A stretch of DNA of 64,000 nucleotides, taken from Acaricomes phytoseiuli DSM 14247. Lineage in GTDB: Bacteria; Actinomycetota; Actinomycetes; Actinomycetales; Micrococcaceae. Position 1 is the stretch's first letter, and every line of letters begins with the position of its first letter. Location: positions 20,155-84,154 of the forward strand of contig NZ_AQXM01000053.1 of assembly GCF_000376245.1 (NCBI RefSeq), read 5' to 3'. The notes beneath the pieces are model-generated. The model saw nothing but the letters and a program-made list of their open reading frames with translations, had not been told where the DNA came from and did no database searches. A program made the position numbers and the translations under genes. Shown here one piece after another: positions 1 through 8,427 of this stretch.

Positions 1-150
1 AGTCAGCCATCTCAGATGCGCCAAACCGATGAAGTGAAAAACATCCGGGGCCATCGCTCCGATGGCAAAAGCCGACCAGGGGATTACCTGCAGAACCTGG
101 AGTTTATGCAGCGGCCAGACCGCAACTACGTGGGAGACAGTGAACGGCAC
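1..150 (-). CDS. DUF4184 family protein, N-terminal part (cut by window edge)
   Basis: Fifty codons of a minus-strand gene run off the left edge. The GTG start at 150 is preceded by a purine run (GGGAGGGG) about eight bases upstream. The product opens VPFTVSHVVAVWPL and continues IGAMAPDVFHFIG; a start of the form PFT.SH....P followed by I G S/A M A P D is what I know from DUF4184 proteins, a family of integral membrane proteins of unknown function. Only the first predicted membrane segment is visible. The family assignment rests on these two short motifs. Confidence 0.6.
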   Translation of the reverse strand, partial: MPFTVSHVVAVWPLHKLQVLQVIPWSAFAIGAMAPDVFHFIGLAHLRWLT

Positions 151-335
151 TCCTGTTCCCCTCCCCCACGTTCACGAGCCGGTAGCGTCTTGCACCGGCT
201 CTCCTATCGTCCCGGAAGTCACGGAAATTTTTCTAATTACGAGACGCCGGTCATTTTAACTGGCATCTTTTCTGCGCACCTAAGTAATCGGAGTCAGATC
301 CGGGCTCAGAGACTGGGAATCACGAATATGGGAGA

Positions 336-2141
336 TCAAGCTAACGCTGCCCGCAGTGCTGCCCCAGCCTCACGATGCTCGTAGGTCTCCAGGACGTGGG
401 CGTACTCCAAAGCGACACCGCGATACTGCTCGCTGTCCTGCGGCAGGCGGCTCAGGCATGAGCCATAGGCTCCGAAGGCTTCTTCCGGCCGTTCTTCAGC
501 GGCAAAACCGCGACCCGCAACGAGTTCGGCCATGGCTGCGGACATGGGATCTCCCGCGGCAGCGTATTCGGCGGCGGCCGTGAGCAGAATCGGTGCGGCC
601 TCCGCCACTCGGCCGAGAGCCATCAGCGCCCGCCCACAGGAGTCCCGGACATCGGCGACCAGCCAGTCGGAACCGTATCGTTCGGCCAGCGCGAAAGCCT
701 CCTGCGCCTGGTCCAGGCCTTGTTCGTCCCCGGCCTCCGTGCGAGCCCGGGCGCTCACATCAAGCGCTTGGATGAGCAGCCGCAAGGAACCTGAAGCACG
801 GGCCGCCTCCACTCCTTGCTCCGCCTTACTGAGCGCCTCGCGGAGCTGCCGGGGCCTTTCCGTGGACTCCGGCGGCAAAGCCATGAGCGTGAACAGATAA
901 GACTGCGCGAGATCAACGGCAGCAGCGGCCCTAGCTTCCGGCGGCACCGGCACCGCCGATGCTTCGATGACCGCGAGCGCGGCTTCCCAGTACCGCCGCG
1001 CCAAGCCGTGGTCCTGCAGCGACTGCGCGGCACGCCCGGCCCAGACCAGGATGTCGGCCTGCGCGGCCGTGGGCGCATCATGTTTTTCCGCGGCCGCGCC
1101 GGCCTGCTGAAATGTGGTCAGGGCTGTTTCCGGATCCCCGGACCAGAGCTGGTACTGGCCCAGGTTGAATATCGCCATCGCCTCGCGCAGCGGCGGAATC
1201 GATTGATCAGATGACCCTGCCGGCTCCAACAGGTCAGAGTTCTGCACCAGATCGAGGGCGGCCCGGGCTGATTGCGCGGCTGCGGCATCGTCACCTGCCT
1301 CGCTACTGAGAGCCGCAGCTAAGAGGAGCGCGTCGAAGGCCTCCCGGTAGGCCTTCGCCTGCAGACACAGATCAGCGCGCGCTCGAGCATAAGGCAGGCC
1401 TTGATCCGGGGCGCCCAAACGGCCGTGGATCTGGGCACGGGCCCGCAGGGCCGAAGCGGCATAGGACACCGGAAGGCCGTTGCCCGGGTAGCCGTCAAGA
1501 ACGTGATCGAGTAGCTGCCCTGCTTCCGTCAGTGAATCGTCGTTCCTAAGCGCTGTGAGGAAGACGCCACTGAGCGCGATCATCGAGGCTCGCTGCGCCT
1601 GGTCTTCGAGGCGCTGCGCGGCTTCCGCGGTGAAGCGAGCTAAATCGGCTGCTTCCTGGACCTCCCCGGCCTCCCAGAGTGCGACAGCGAGCGCACTGGC
1701 GATAACAGTCACGGATTCTGCGTCGTCACGCCGCGCGGCTGCTTCCAACTCAGCCCGCAGCAGGGTGCCGTGCTGCGCGTTATTCGCTTTTCCGTAGAGC
1801 AGCAGGCCCAGCTTGCGCTCCACGTCTGCCAAGCCTTTGCTACCTGCGCTGAGCAAGGCACTATGGCGCTGCTTCAGGGCGCGCAGCGCTTCTTCGTGAC
1901 GATCCAGATCCACCAGTGAGCTGCTCAGTAGGGCCGTGGCGATGGCCTGGCTACGGTAGTCACGGGCCCGGCCGGCCGCATTGATGGCCTGTTGGGCAGC
2001 GCTGACCGCCGCCCCGGGGTCATGCCAGAGACCGGAGGCGATATAGGCACGATTCAAGAGCTGCGCTACCGGGTCCGCTGCAGAAGCCTTCGGCGTGAGA
2101 GCACCAGATAGAGGACCCGTGGCCCGCTCTTTCTGCGTCAT
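336..2141 (-). CDS. TPR-like helical repeat protein
   Basis: A 601-residue, Ala-rich protein with no signal peptide or membrane segment, made almost entirely of paired amphipathic helices that look like degenerate tetratricopeptide repeats (for example the stretches around AMAIFNLGQYQLWSGDPETAL, where the W-G-D/E-A spacing is typical, and repeated ALMALGRVAEA-type units near the C terminus). TPR arrays mediate protein contacts; no catalytic domain is seen, so a scaffold or regulatory role is inferred. ATG start at 2141. It stands alone, flanked by intergenic gaps on both sides, so context gives no partner. Confidence 0.75.
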   Translation of the reverse strand: MTQKERATGPLSGALTPKASAADPVAQLLNRAYIASGLWHDPGAAVSAAQQAINAAGRARDYRSQAIATALLSSSLVDLDRHEEALRALKQRHSALLSAGSKGLADVERKLGLLLYGKANNAQHGTLLRAELEAAARRDDAESVTVIASALAVALWEAGEVQEAADLARFTAEAAQRLEDQAQRASMIALSGVFLTALRNDDSLTEAGQLLDHVLDGYPGNGLPVSYAASALRARAQIHGRLGAPDQGLPYARARADLCLQAKAYREAFDALLLAAALSSEAGDDAAAAQSARAALDLVQNSDLLEPAGSSDQSIPPLREAMAIFNLGQYQLWSGDPETALTTFQQAGAAAEKHDAPTAAQADILVWAGRAAQSLQDHGLARRYWEAALAVIEASAVPVPPEARAAAAVDLAQSYLFTLMALPPESTERPRQLREALSKAEQGVEAARASGSLRLLIQALDVSARARTEAGDEQGLDQAQEAFALAERYGSDWLVADVRDSCGRALMALGRVAEAAPILLTAAAEYAAAGDPMSAAMAELVAGRGFAAEERPEEAFGAYGSCLSRLPQDSEQYRGVALEYAHVLETYEHREAGAALRAALA

Positions 2142-2461
2142 CGATACTCCAGTAGTTCTAGATGGCTCCCAAGCTGCTCATTCCTGACCAGCTCCTTACT
2201 AGCCTAGACGGAGCTTTCATTTCAGGGGTTTCCGTAGGACGGCCTCACCCTGTGAATGTCTTGGGGTGCCTGCGAATGCCCTGACGTCTGCCACAGATCT
2301 CGGGGCAAGACGGCGCCGTAGGAATCGCAGGAATATTGCTTTCCCCTCCTAGGAGGTGCAGGCTGAGTAGAGGGTGAGGTCGGAAACAAGCAGCCTTGAA
2401 GGAGCCCCTGGCTCCCGGAAGCCCGAACCACAAGAACGAGTATTTCAATCTAAGGAGCGAC
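2142..2461. other. Intergenic region with a 12-bp palindrome
   Basis: Divergent gap of 320 bases between the TPR-like gene (minus) and the DJ-1/PfpI gene (plus), so it must hold promoters for both. A perfect palindrome CCTCCTAGGAGG lies at 2345-2356 and could be a regulator site or a chance repeat. I see no convincing sigma-70 hexamers. Confidence 0.4.
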
Positions 2462-3043
2462 GTGACTGATCACAACCTTTCCGGAAAGAAGATCGCGTTC
2501 GTACTAACTGACGGAGTTGAAGAGCCAGAACTGACAAGTCCCTGGAAGGCTGTCCAGGAAGCAGGGGCGTCTCCGGTGCTTATCTCGCCGGCTGAAGGCG
2601 ATTCGATCCAGGCCTATAACGGCGATGTCAATGAAGGGGGCCAGTACCCGGTCGATCTCGCGGTGAGCGCCGCTGACCCCGCCGACTACGATGCCCTCGT
2701 GCTGCCAGGAGGCCTGCTCAATTCGGACCAGATCCGGCTTGATCAGCCCACCGTCGCTTTCGTGAAAGCATTTTTCGACGCCGGCAAGCCGGTGGCGGCA
2801 ATCTGCCATGCGCCGTGGATCCTGATCGAGGCCGATGTGGTCAAGGACCGCAAGCTCACCTCGTACCCGTCCCTGGAAACCGATCTGCGCAATGCCGGTG
2901 CTCTCTGGGAGGATCGGGAAGTCGTGGTGGATCACGGCCTGGTAACGAGCCGCACCCCTGATGACCTCGAGGCCTTCAACGCGAAGCTGGTCGAAGAGGT
3001 AGCGGAAGGCAAGCATCAGGGGCAGAAACCGGAAAACCACTGA
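2462..3043 (+). CDS. DJ-1/PfpI family type 1 glutamine amidotransferase-like protein
   Basis: A 193-residue protein of the PfpI/YhbO group. It opens KKIAFVLTDGVEEPEL, has the strand-turn DYDALVLPGGLLN, and the nucleophile elbow AICHAPW in which the Cys is the catalytic residue; the preceding Glu of VEEPEL is the usual partner. Members act as stress-induced glyoxalases/deglycases or proteases on damaged proteins; which activity applies here cannot be read from sequence. The GTG at 2462 is chosen because AAGGAG lies at 2452-2457; an upstream in-frame TTG has no ribosome site. A strong terminator follows at 3091-3132, so it is probably monocistronic. Confidence 0.85.
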   Translation: MTDHNLSGKKIAFVLTDGVEEPELTSPWKAVQEAGASPVLISPAEGDSIQAYNGDVNEGGQYPVDLAVSAADPADYDALVLPGGLLNSDQIRLDQPTVAFVKAFFDAGKPVAAICHAPWILIEADVVKDRKLTSYPSLETDLRNAGALWEDREVVVDHGLVTSRTPDDLEAFNAKLVEEVAEGKHQGQKPENH

Positions 3044-3090
3044 TTCTCTGCTCGAGGTGAGCTGAGAGCGGATCTAGAGAAGAAATTGAT

Positions 3091-3132
3091 AGGTGTTGGT
3101 CGGCACAGAATGTTCTGTGCCGACCAACACCT
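3091..3132 (+). terminator. Strong stem-loop terminator
   Basis: Perfect 20-base inverted repeat (arms 3091-3110 and 3113-3132, two-base gap) starting AGGTGTTGGT, placed 48 bases after the DJ-1/PfpI stop codon. No long T run follows, so it may act as a factor-independent terminator of the actinobacterial I-shaped type or as a bidirectional block ahead of the thiolase promoter. Confidence 0.75.
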
Positions 3133-3239
3133 AATTCTTCTGGCCTCTGCAACACCTGAGGCTGCCGTTACATCGCCTCGGCAACGGAGTTAGAGTGGTC
3201 TGAACTACCCATCGCCCACCAACCTAAGGCAGGCCCGTA

Positions 3240-4430
3240 ATGAACAACCCCGATGACGTGGTGATCCTGGCTGGAGCACGCACCCCCTTAGGCAAGCTGA
3301 AAGGATCCCTGGCGAGCTTCCAGGCCGCTGAGCTCGGCGGCCTGGCCATCGCCGGGGCGCTGGAGAGAGCCGGGGTCTCCCCGGGAGATGTCGACGCGGT
3401 GATCATGGGCCAGGTGGTCCAGGCTGGAGCCGGCCAGAATCCGGCGCGGCAAGCCGCGATCAAAGCCGGTATCGGCTGGAACACCCCTACCGTGACCATC
3501 AATAAAGTGTGCCTCTCCGGGCTCGCCGCGATCACCGATGCGGCGCGTCTGCTGCGCAGCGGCGAAGCGGCCGTTGTGGTCGCCGGCGGTCAGGAGTCCA
3601 TGACCAACGTCCCACATATCCTCCCCGGTTCCCGCCAGGGCTGGACCTACGGCAGCTTCAGCGCCATCGACTCGGTGGCCCACGACGGGCTGACCGATGC
3701 CTTCGATGGCCAGTCCATGGGCTTCTCCACGGATCACCGGAACACAGAACTCGGCATCAGCCGTGCGGAGCAGGACGAAGTCTCCGCTGCTTCGCATCAA
3801 CGCGCGGCTCAAGCCCAGCAGGACGGCGTATTCGACGATGAAATCGTCACGGTGGAAGTACCGCAGCGGAAGGGAGACCCCCTTCTGGTCTCTGCCGATG
3901 AAGGCGTACGGGCTAACATCACCGTAGAGACACTGGCCGGCCTGCGCGCGGCATTCATCGAAGACGGCACGATCACCGCGGGGAATTCCTCACCGCTATC
4001 TGACGGCGCAGCCGCAGTGGTCCTGACCACCCGAGCGAAAGCCGAAGAGCTCGGCCTGCCGTGGCTGGCCGTTGTCGGCAAACCGGGGCAAGTCGCCGGG
4101 CCGGATACCTCCCTGCATTCCCAGCCTTCGAATGCGATCAAGCAGGCTCTGAGCCGGGCTGACTGGAAAACGGACGAACTCGATTTCGTGGAGATCAATG
4201 AAGCTTTCGGTTCTGTTGCCGTGCAATCCCTCAAGGACCTCGGGTATCCCTTGGAGAAGACCAATATCCATGGCGGGGCGATCGCTATGGGCCACCCCAT
4301 CGGCGCCTCTGGTGCGCGGCTTGCACTGCACGCAGCCCTGGAACTCGCCCGGCGCGGTCAGGGCAAAGCTGCCGTCTCCCTCTGCGGTGGCGGCGGTCAG
4401 GGCGAAGCCCTGCTGCTCTACCGGGACTGA
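3240..4430 (+). CDS. Acetyl-CoA C-acyltransferase (thiolase)
   Basis: A 396-residue thiolase, full family length. The acyl-accepting Cys sits in NKVCLSG (about residue 90), the catalytic His in GHPIGASGARL (about 350) and the second Cys in SLCGGGGQGEA (about 380). It condenses or cleaves acyl-CoA with CoA in the cytoplasm; the length and the GAIAMGHPIGASG block are typical of acetyl-CoA acetyltransferases (AtoB/PhaA type). It begins with ATG at 3240 directly after AAGGCAGGCCCGTA. No beta-oxidation or PHB genes lie beside it, so the pathway (ketone-body, mevalonate or fatty-acid) is open. Confidence 0.9.
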   Translation: MNNPDDVVILAGARTPLGKLKGSLASFQAAELGGLAIAGALERAGVSPGDVDAVIMGQVVQAGAGQNPARQAAIKAGIGWNTPTVTINKVCLSGLAAITDAARLLRSGEAAVVVAGGQESMTNVPHILPGSRQGWTYGSFSAIDSVAHDGLTDAFDGQSMGFSTDHRNTELGISRAEQDEVSAASHQRAAQAQQDGVFDDEIVTVEVPQRKGDPLLVSADEGVRANITVETLAGLRAAFIEDGTITAGNSSPLSDGAAAVVLTTRAKAEELGLPWLAVVGKPGQVAGPDTSLHSQPSNAIKQALSRADWKTDELDFVEINEAFGSVAVQSLKDLGYPLEKTNIHGGAIAMGHPIGASGARLALHAALELARRGQGKAAVSLCGGGGQGEALLLYRD

Positions 4431-4454
4431 CAGGCAGCAGAATAAGCTGAGGGG

Positions 4455-4925
4455 ATGAGCAAAGAACGCTTCCTGGGCGGTGCCCGAGGCCTCGGGCTGG
4501 CCGTTGAGCTGATCGAACGGCCAGCTGCACGGAGTCTTCAAGAGGCTGCCGAGCTGCTCGGCATCGAGGCATCGGATATCGTCAAATCCCTGGTGATCAA
4601 GCATAAGGATGGCAGCTTCCTCTTCGCTTTGATACCCGGCGACAGGCAGATCTCCTGGCCTAAACTCCGTGAACTGGTCGGCACGAATAAGCTCTCTCTA
4701 CCACCGGCAGATACGGCTCTCACCGCGACCGGTTATGAGCGCGGGACCATCACTCCTATCGGGGCCTAAGGCGATTGGCCGGTCTATGCCGATAGCAGCA
4801 TCCGTGGCAAGCGCATCTCCATGGGGGCCGGCGCACACGGATACAGCACTTTCCTCGAGGCGGACGCTCTGATCTGCGCATTCGACGCCACGGTAGGCGA
4901 TATCAGTGAGGCACCGAGAAATTAG
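4455..4925 (+). pseudogene. ybaK: YbaK/EbsC-type aminoacyl-tRNA deacylase, interrupted by an in-frame stop
   Basis: The reading frame encodes a YbaK-domain protein (trans-editing of mischarged tRNA, such as Cys-tRNA-Pro). The first 104 residues carry the expected LGIEASDIVKSLVIK and DRQISWPKLRELVG blocks. A TAA at 4767-4769 (codon 105) ends translation, but the same frame continues with GDWPVYADSS, RISMGAGAHGYS and FDATVGDISE to a TAG at 4923-4925, exactly the C-terminal half of the family. Restoring one codon gives 156 residues, the normal length. One base change (for example CAA to TAA) would explain it. Either a recent nonsense mutation or a sequence error. Confidence 0.85.
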
Positions 4926-4983
4926 TGAGGGATTATGAAAAAATAAGATCCTGTTCTGCCGCTCTCAATAAATAAGGAATCTT

Positions 4984-6150
4984 GTGATCTACCTGATCTC
5001 CACCGCTGGCTTCCCGAATTACGGTGACGAGCTCATTGCACGAATCTGGCTGAAATTCCTAGCAGAAAATCGACCCGAAGAAGAAGTATGGCTGGACTGC
5101 GCAGAACCGGGCACAGCCTCCCTGCTCTTCCAGGGAGTTCACCCCCGCGCCCATTTCACCAATACCGTATGGCGGCTCATTCGCGAAGCACCCGTTGATT
5201 CCGATGAACTACCGGATGCAACGTACCTGCAGCAGACCATTGAGAACCTCGACTCACCGCGTATTGACGCCGGATTGCTCAAACTGCGGGAGGCTGATTC
5301 GCTTCACCTACTGGGGGGTGGGTACATCACAGACCTCTGGCCTAAGCAACATTCTATTTTGAACGTGATGACCACGGTACAGGCTGTCACGGGTGCCCGT
5401 CTCTACGGGACCGGATTGGGGCTGATTCCCACGGCTGCCCCGGAGAAGATCCGCCCGCTAGTGGCGAAGTTCGACCACTTCTCTGTCCGGGATACTCAGA
5501 GCGCTCAAGCGCTGGGCTTGGAGACCGGATTGGACGACGTTTTTCTCGGTGTATCGGAGGAACTCAATCGTGCCCCGGAAACAGACGAGTTAGCGGATCT
5601 CGTGCTGTGCTTGCAATCGGATCTTGCGGACCCTGAGCCGCTGGCACACGGCCTTGATATCGCCCGCGCCGAAATTGAAAAAGCTCGGCAAGAAGGCAAA
5701 ACTATCCGTTATATCGAGGCTCTACCCGGCTCGGATTGGGCCGCTTATGACCAGTTACAAGACCTGCTCGCCCCTGAGGAGTTCATCCCGTTTCTCACTA
5801 TCTGGCGCGAGGGTTTCCGGTTCGCTCCTCACCAACGCTGGGTGACTTCACGCTTCCACTATCATTTCCTTGCGGCAGCAGCGGGGGTCCGCGGCAGTGT
5901 CATAGAGGTCAACAAGGGCTATTACGACGTTAAACATCAGTCACTCCTCGACCTGGGGAGTGAATGGGCCGTCAATGAAGATCCCCCGATTACCAGTGAC
6001 GCCCCCACTGAGTTCCGGCGCAGGCTACAGGAACGTACCGCCGCGAAGACCAGGGAAGCCCGAAGTCTCTACCCGCTGCCTCCGAGAACTACGGAAGCAG
6101 CGGAGCCGGTCAGCGAGTCCCGATTGAAGAGCTTTTTCCGGTCACGCTGA
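4984..6150 (+). CDS. Polysaccharide pyruvyl transferase family protein
   Basis: A 388-residue protein opening IYLISTAGFPNYGDELIA, with HLLGGGYITDLWP near residue 110 and WVTSRFHYHFLAAAAG near 290. The G-N/D-x-GDE start, the central GGG and the late S-R-x-H-x-x motif are those of the polysaccharide pyruvyl transferase (PF04230) fold, which adds ketal pyruvate to cell-surface sugars or acts as a sugar-processing relative. GTG start at 4984 after AAGGAA (4974-4979). It follows the broken ybaK by 58 bases; no glycosyltransferase genes adjoin it, so the acceptor is unknown. Confidence 0.75.
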   Translation: MIYLISTAGFPNYGDELIARIWLKFLAENRPEEEVWLDCAEPGTASLLFQGVHPRAHFTNTVWRLIREAPVDSDELPDATYLQQTIENLDSPRIDAGLLKLREADSLHLLGGGYITDLWPKQHSILNVMTTVQAVTGARLYGTGLGLIPTAAPEKIRPLVAKFDHFSVRDTQSAQALGLETGLDDVFLGVSEELNRAPETDELADLVLCLQSDLADPEPLAHGLDIARAEIEKARQEGKTIRYIEALPGSDWAAYDQLQDLLAPEEFIPFLTIWREGFRFAPHQRWVTSRFHYHFLAAAAGVRGSVIEVNKGYYDVKHQSLLDLGSEWAVNEDPPITSDAPTEFRRRLQERTAAKTREARSLYPLPPRTTEAAEPVSESRLKSFFRSR

Positions 6151-6600
6151 CAGGCAGGCCAGCCGGAGCGTGAGGATCTGAAACGGCCGCAGTTCCACCT
6201 GGATGCCCCGCGAAGTCTCTTTGAGTTCCGCTCCGTCGCTGTGCGCTTCACCGAGCGGCCGCTTCAGCAGATCGGTGGCCGCCACCGTCGTGTGATCGAA
6301 GTGCACCGAGACCCGAGCCTTCGCCCAGCCGCCGGTGCTTTCATAGAGCCGGAGGGTAACATCACCACTGCGATCCTCGGCGAGCTTGATCGCGGAGATC
6401 ACAACGGCGTCCTCGTCTACTTCGATGAGCGATGTTACCGCTGCGGCACAGTTCAGTTCGCGCTTCGGAATGTTCAGGGCGAGCCCTTCCCGGACCATGT
6501 CCCGGATCTTCACCCGGCACAAGCTCGTAGTCGAAGTTGTGCCTACCTTGATCTGTCAGCGGATCGGGGAGGCGCTGAGCTCGGAGCTGCCGCCGGGCGG
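6142..6600 (-). pseudogene. Decayed C-terminal end of a GH38-type alpha-mannosidase
   Basis: Two minus-strand frames together match the last ~150 residues of bacterial glycoside hydrolase family 38. The upstream frame (about 6512-6590) reads LPDPLTDQGRHNFDYELVPG, the lower one (6142-6505) reads EGLALNIPKRELN, VVISAIKLAEDRSGDVTLRLYE and ends RPFQILTLRLACLSA. The frame changes near 6505-6520, and upstream of ~6600 no frame resembles the enzyme, so the catalytic part is gone. Its stop codon overlaps the pyruvyl-transferase stop tail to tail. The family name is from remembered motifs; a protein search would settle it. Confidence 0.6.
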
Positions 6601-6695
6601 ATCGCCCGCATGTCACTCCGGGTGACCGCCGATGCCGGGATGGAGCTGAATCTGGGCCAAGCCCACGTTGCCGGGGCGGAACAAGCACCCGCCGG

Positions 6696-6962
6696 GTTCA
6701 TGGTTTCCTCAATAACCGGCAGGAGCAGCAGGCTCTGGCCTTCTTCGACTGGACGATGGCAGCTGACGCCTATGCCTACGATCTGCTGAGCCTCGATGAC
6801 ACCGGGGCACGCAGCTGGCTCGGTCGCTGCCACCGGGACTGCTTCTTCGCGCAGGGCAAGGGCATGCGGATCCCCGCAGACGGGACCCTGCGATTCGAAC
6901 TCGTGGCTATCCGCAAGGGCGGCCTGAGGTCGGCACCGGCACTTGCCAGCGCCCGGGTCTGA
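6696..6962 (+). pseudogene. C-terminal remnant of an unidentified protein
   Basis: A plus-strand frame reads VHGFLNNRQEQQALAFFDW, then YAYDLLSLDDTGARSWLGR, RDCFFAQGKGMRIPADG and TLRFELVAIRKGG before TGA at 6960-6962. The composition is protein-like while the two shadow frames are not. There is no good start: upstream the frame becomes Arg/Cys/Pro-rich and non-coding in character. I do not recognise the family. It abuts the decayed mannosidase end, so this spot probably marks a deletion that joined two truncated genes. Confidence 0.4.
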
Positions 6963-7001
6963 GCTCTGCCCGACCAGTAGCACAGAGGGCAGCAGGCACG
7001 G

Positions 7002-7038
7002 CAAGGGCCCCGCATCCCTGATGAATGCGGGGCCCTTG
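7002..7038 (-). terminator. Terminator of rplJL
   Basis: Perfect 14-base arms (7002-7015 and 7025-7038, core AAGGGCCCCGCAT) begin about 35 bases past the rplL stop on the minus strand. Confidence 0.8.
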
Positions 7039-7072
7039 AGCTGCTGAACGCTGAGCGTCGCGCAGCGAGAGA

Positions 7073-7462
7073 TTACTTGAGGGTGACGGTCGCGCCAGCG
7101 CCCTCGAGCTGCTCCTTGGCCTTATCGGCGGCTTCCTTGTTGACGCCTTCCAGAACCGGCTTCGGGGCACCGTCAACCAGATCCTTGGCTTCCTTGAGGC
7201 CGAGGGAGGTCAGCGCACGTACTTCCTTGATCACGCCGATCTTCTTGTCGCCAGCGGCTTCGAGGATGACGTCGAAGGAATCCTTCTCCTCTTCCGCTGC
7301 ACCGTCGCCGCCACCGGCAGCGGGAGCAGCACCTGCCACGGCTACCGGAGCGGCAGCGGTAACGTCGAAGGTCTCCTCGAAGGCCTTGATGAACTCGCTC
7401 AGTTCGATGAGGGAGAGTTCCTTGAACGCGTCCAGCAGTTCTTCAGTGGACAGTTTCGCCAT
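7073..7462 (-). CDS. rplL: 50S ribosomal protein L7/L12
   Basis: 129 residues, normal length. The N-terminal dimerisation helix pair ([20 protein letters not shown]), the Ala/Gly-rich hinge and the globular C-terminal factor-binding domain ([33 protein letters not shown]) are all present. It forms the ribosomal stalk with L10 and recruits elongation factors. Lies 95 bases downstream of rplJ and shares its leader control. Confidence 0.98.
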   Translation of the reverse strand: MAKLSTEELLDAFKELSLIELSEFIKAFEETFDVTAAAPVAVAGAAPAAGGGDGAAEEEKDSFDVILEAAGDKKIGVIKEVRALTSLGLKEAKDLVDGAPKPVLEGVNKEAADKAKEQLEGAGATVTLK

Positions 7463-7557
7463 GATTGGCGCTCCTTACTTTTGTTTGCGACGGTCGCCCG
7501 TCAACTGAGTCATGGGCTGAGGCCGGGGCTTGACGCCTTTGCCTCAAGAAATGAGCT

Positions 7558-8076
7558 TTAAGCGGCGTCTTGCTGTGCCCGCAGAGCATCGACCGTGCGC
7601 ACTGTCTTGGACAGCGGTGCCTGGAAGACGTAAGCGGCCTTGGTGAGCGAGCCCTTGAGCGCGCCTGCAAGCTTGGCCAGCATGACCTCACGTGGTTCGA
7701 GGTCTGCAAGTTTTGTGATCTCGGCTCCGTCAAGGGGCTTACCGTCGAGGTAACCCGCCTTGAGCAGAAGCTGAGGATTCGTCTTGGCGAAGTCACGCAG
7801 TCCCTTAGCCACTTCGACAGCGTCGCCGTGGACAAAGGCGATTGCGGATGGGCCTGCCATCTTGCCTTCGAAAGCAGAGATTCCCGCTTCCTTGGCTGCA
7901 ATCTCCGTGAGCGTGTTCTTCACCACGGCGTATTCTGCGTGCTCCCGGATGGCATTGCGTAGCTCTTTGAGCTGTGCCACCGTGAGGCCACGATATTCAG
8001 TCAAAACAGCGGCGTGCGAATTGCGGAAGCTCTCCGTCAACTCACCGACCGCGGCTGCCTTGCCTGGCTGCGCCAT
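7558..8076 (-). CDS. rplJ: 50S ribosomal protein L10
   Basis: 172 residues starting at the ATG complementary to 8074-8076, with GGAGAA just upstream; in-frame upstream codons extend into the leader RNA and are not coding. Typical L10 features: [21 protein letters not shown] at the N terminus, [17 protein letters not shown], and a C-terminal helix that anchors L7/L12. With L12 it autoregulates by binding the leader upstream. Confidence 0.97.
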   Translation of the reverse strand: MAQPGKAAAVGELTESFRNSHAAVLTEYRGLTVAQLKELRNAIREHAEYAVVKNTLTEIAAKEAGISAFEGKMAGPSAIAFVHGDAVEVAKGLRDFAKTNPQLLLKAGYLDGKPLDGAEITKLADLEPREVMLAKLAGALKGSLTKAAYVFQAPLSKTVRTVDALRAQQDAA

Positions 8077-8165
8077 GGTTCTCCTTCCGGTCATGTACGT
8101 TACCGCTGCTCGGCCCGCGGTCGCTGCAGATATGTAGCGACTGGGGATACCGGGAGGAAATAAAA

Positions 8166-8318
8166 TTGCCCCGCGCAGATGCACGGGGCTCGGCTCGATC
8201 TTCCGACCCATGGCCTTCAGAGAGCTTGCAACGTTCACCTGCGCAGGCCGTTTTTATGAACCTTCGGATCCATTGGCCCGGGTATCCAGACGCAATAGAC
8301 CGACCGGCGGTCTTTGGT
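8166..8318 (-). ncRNA. L10 leader (ribosomal protein autoregulatory element) with attenuator hairpin
   Basis: The 5' UTR of rplJ between its promoter (8325-8353) and the gene. On the minus strand it carries the conserved L10-leader blocks GACCGCCGGTCGGTC, CTGCGCAGGTGAA and GAAGGCCATGGGTCGG, then a stem at 8168-8189 (GCCCCG...CGGGGC) followed by ATTTTATTT, an intrinsic terminator. Free L10-(L12)4 binding the leader is known to favour reduced expression of rplJL in actinobacteria; the terminator suggests attenuation as the mechanism here. Boundaries are approximate. Confidence 0.75.
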
Positions 8319-8324
8319 TCTTCT

Positions 8325-8353
8325 ATTGTAGAGCAAGGATGCTTTCCCGCCAA
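8325..8353 (-). promoter_or_regulatory. Sigma-70 type promoter of rplJL
   Basis: On the minus strand TTGGCG (8348-8353), 17-base spacer, TACAAT (8325-8330). It places the start of transcription at about 8317, giving a ~240-base leader before rplJ. Confidence 0.75.
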
Positions 8354-8380
8354 AACGCGGATGAGCCTCACTTCTTAAAG

Positions 8381-8416
8381 CAGAGCCGGGCCGCTCGGTT
8401 GAGCGGCCCGGCTCTG
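8381..8416 (-). terminator. Terminator of the DUF308 gene
   Basis: Perfect 16-base arms CAGAGCCGGGCCGCTC (8381-8396) and its complement (8401-8416) with a four-base loop, directly after the DUF308 gene and just before the rplJ promoter, insulating the two units. Confidence 0.8.
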
Positions 8417-8427
8417 GGACGCAGATG

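Noticed and set aside
2504..3040. Minus-strand frame opposite the DJ-1/PfpI gene
   Set aside because: Shadow frame; the plus-strand frame has the complete catalytic motif and ribosome site.
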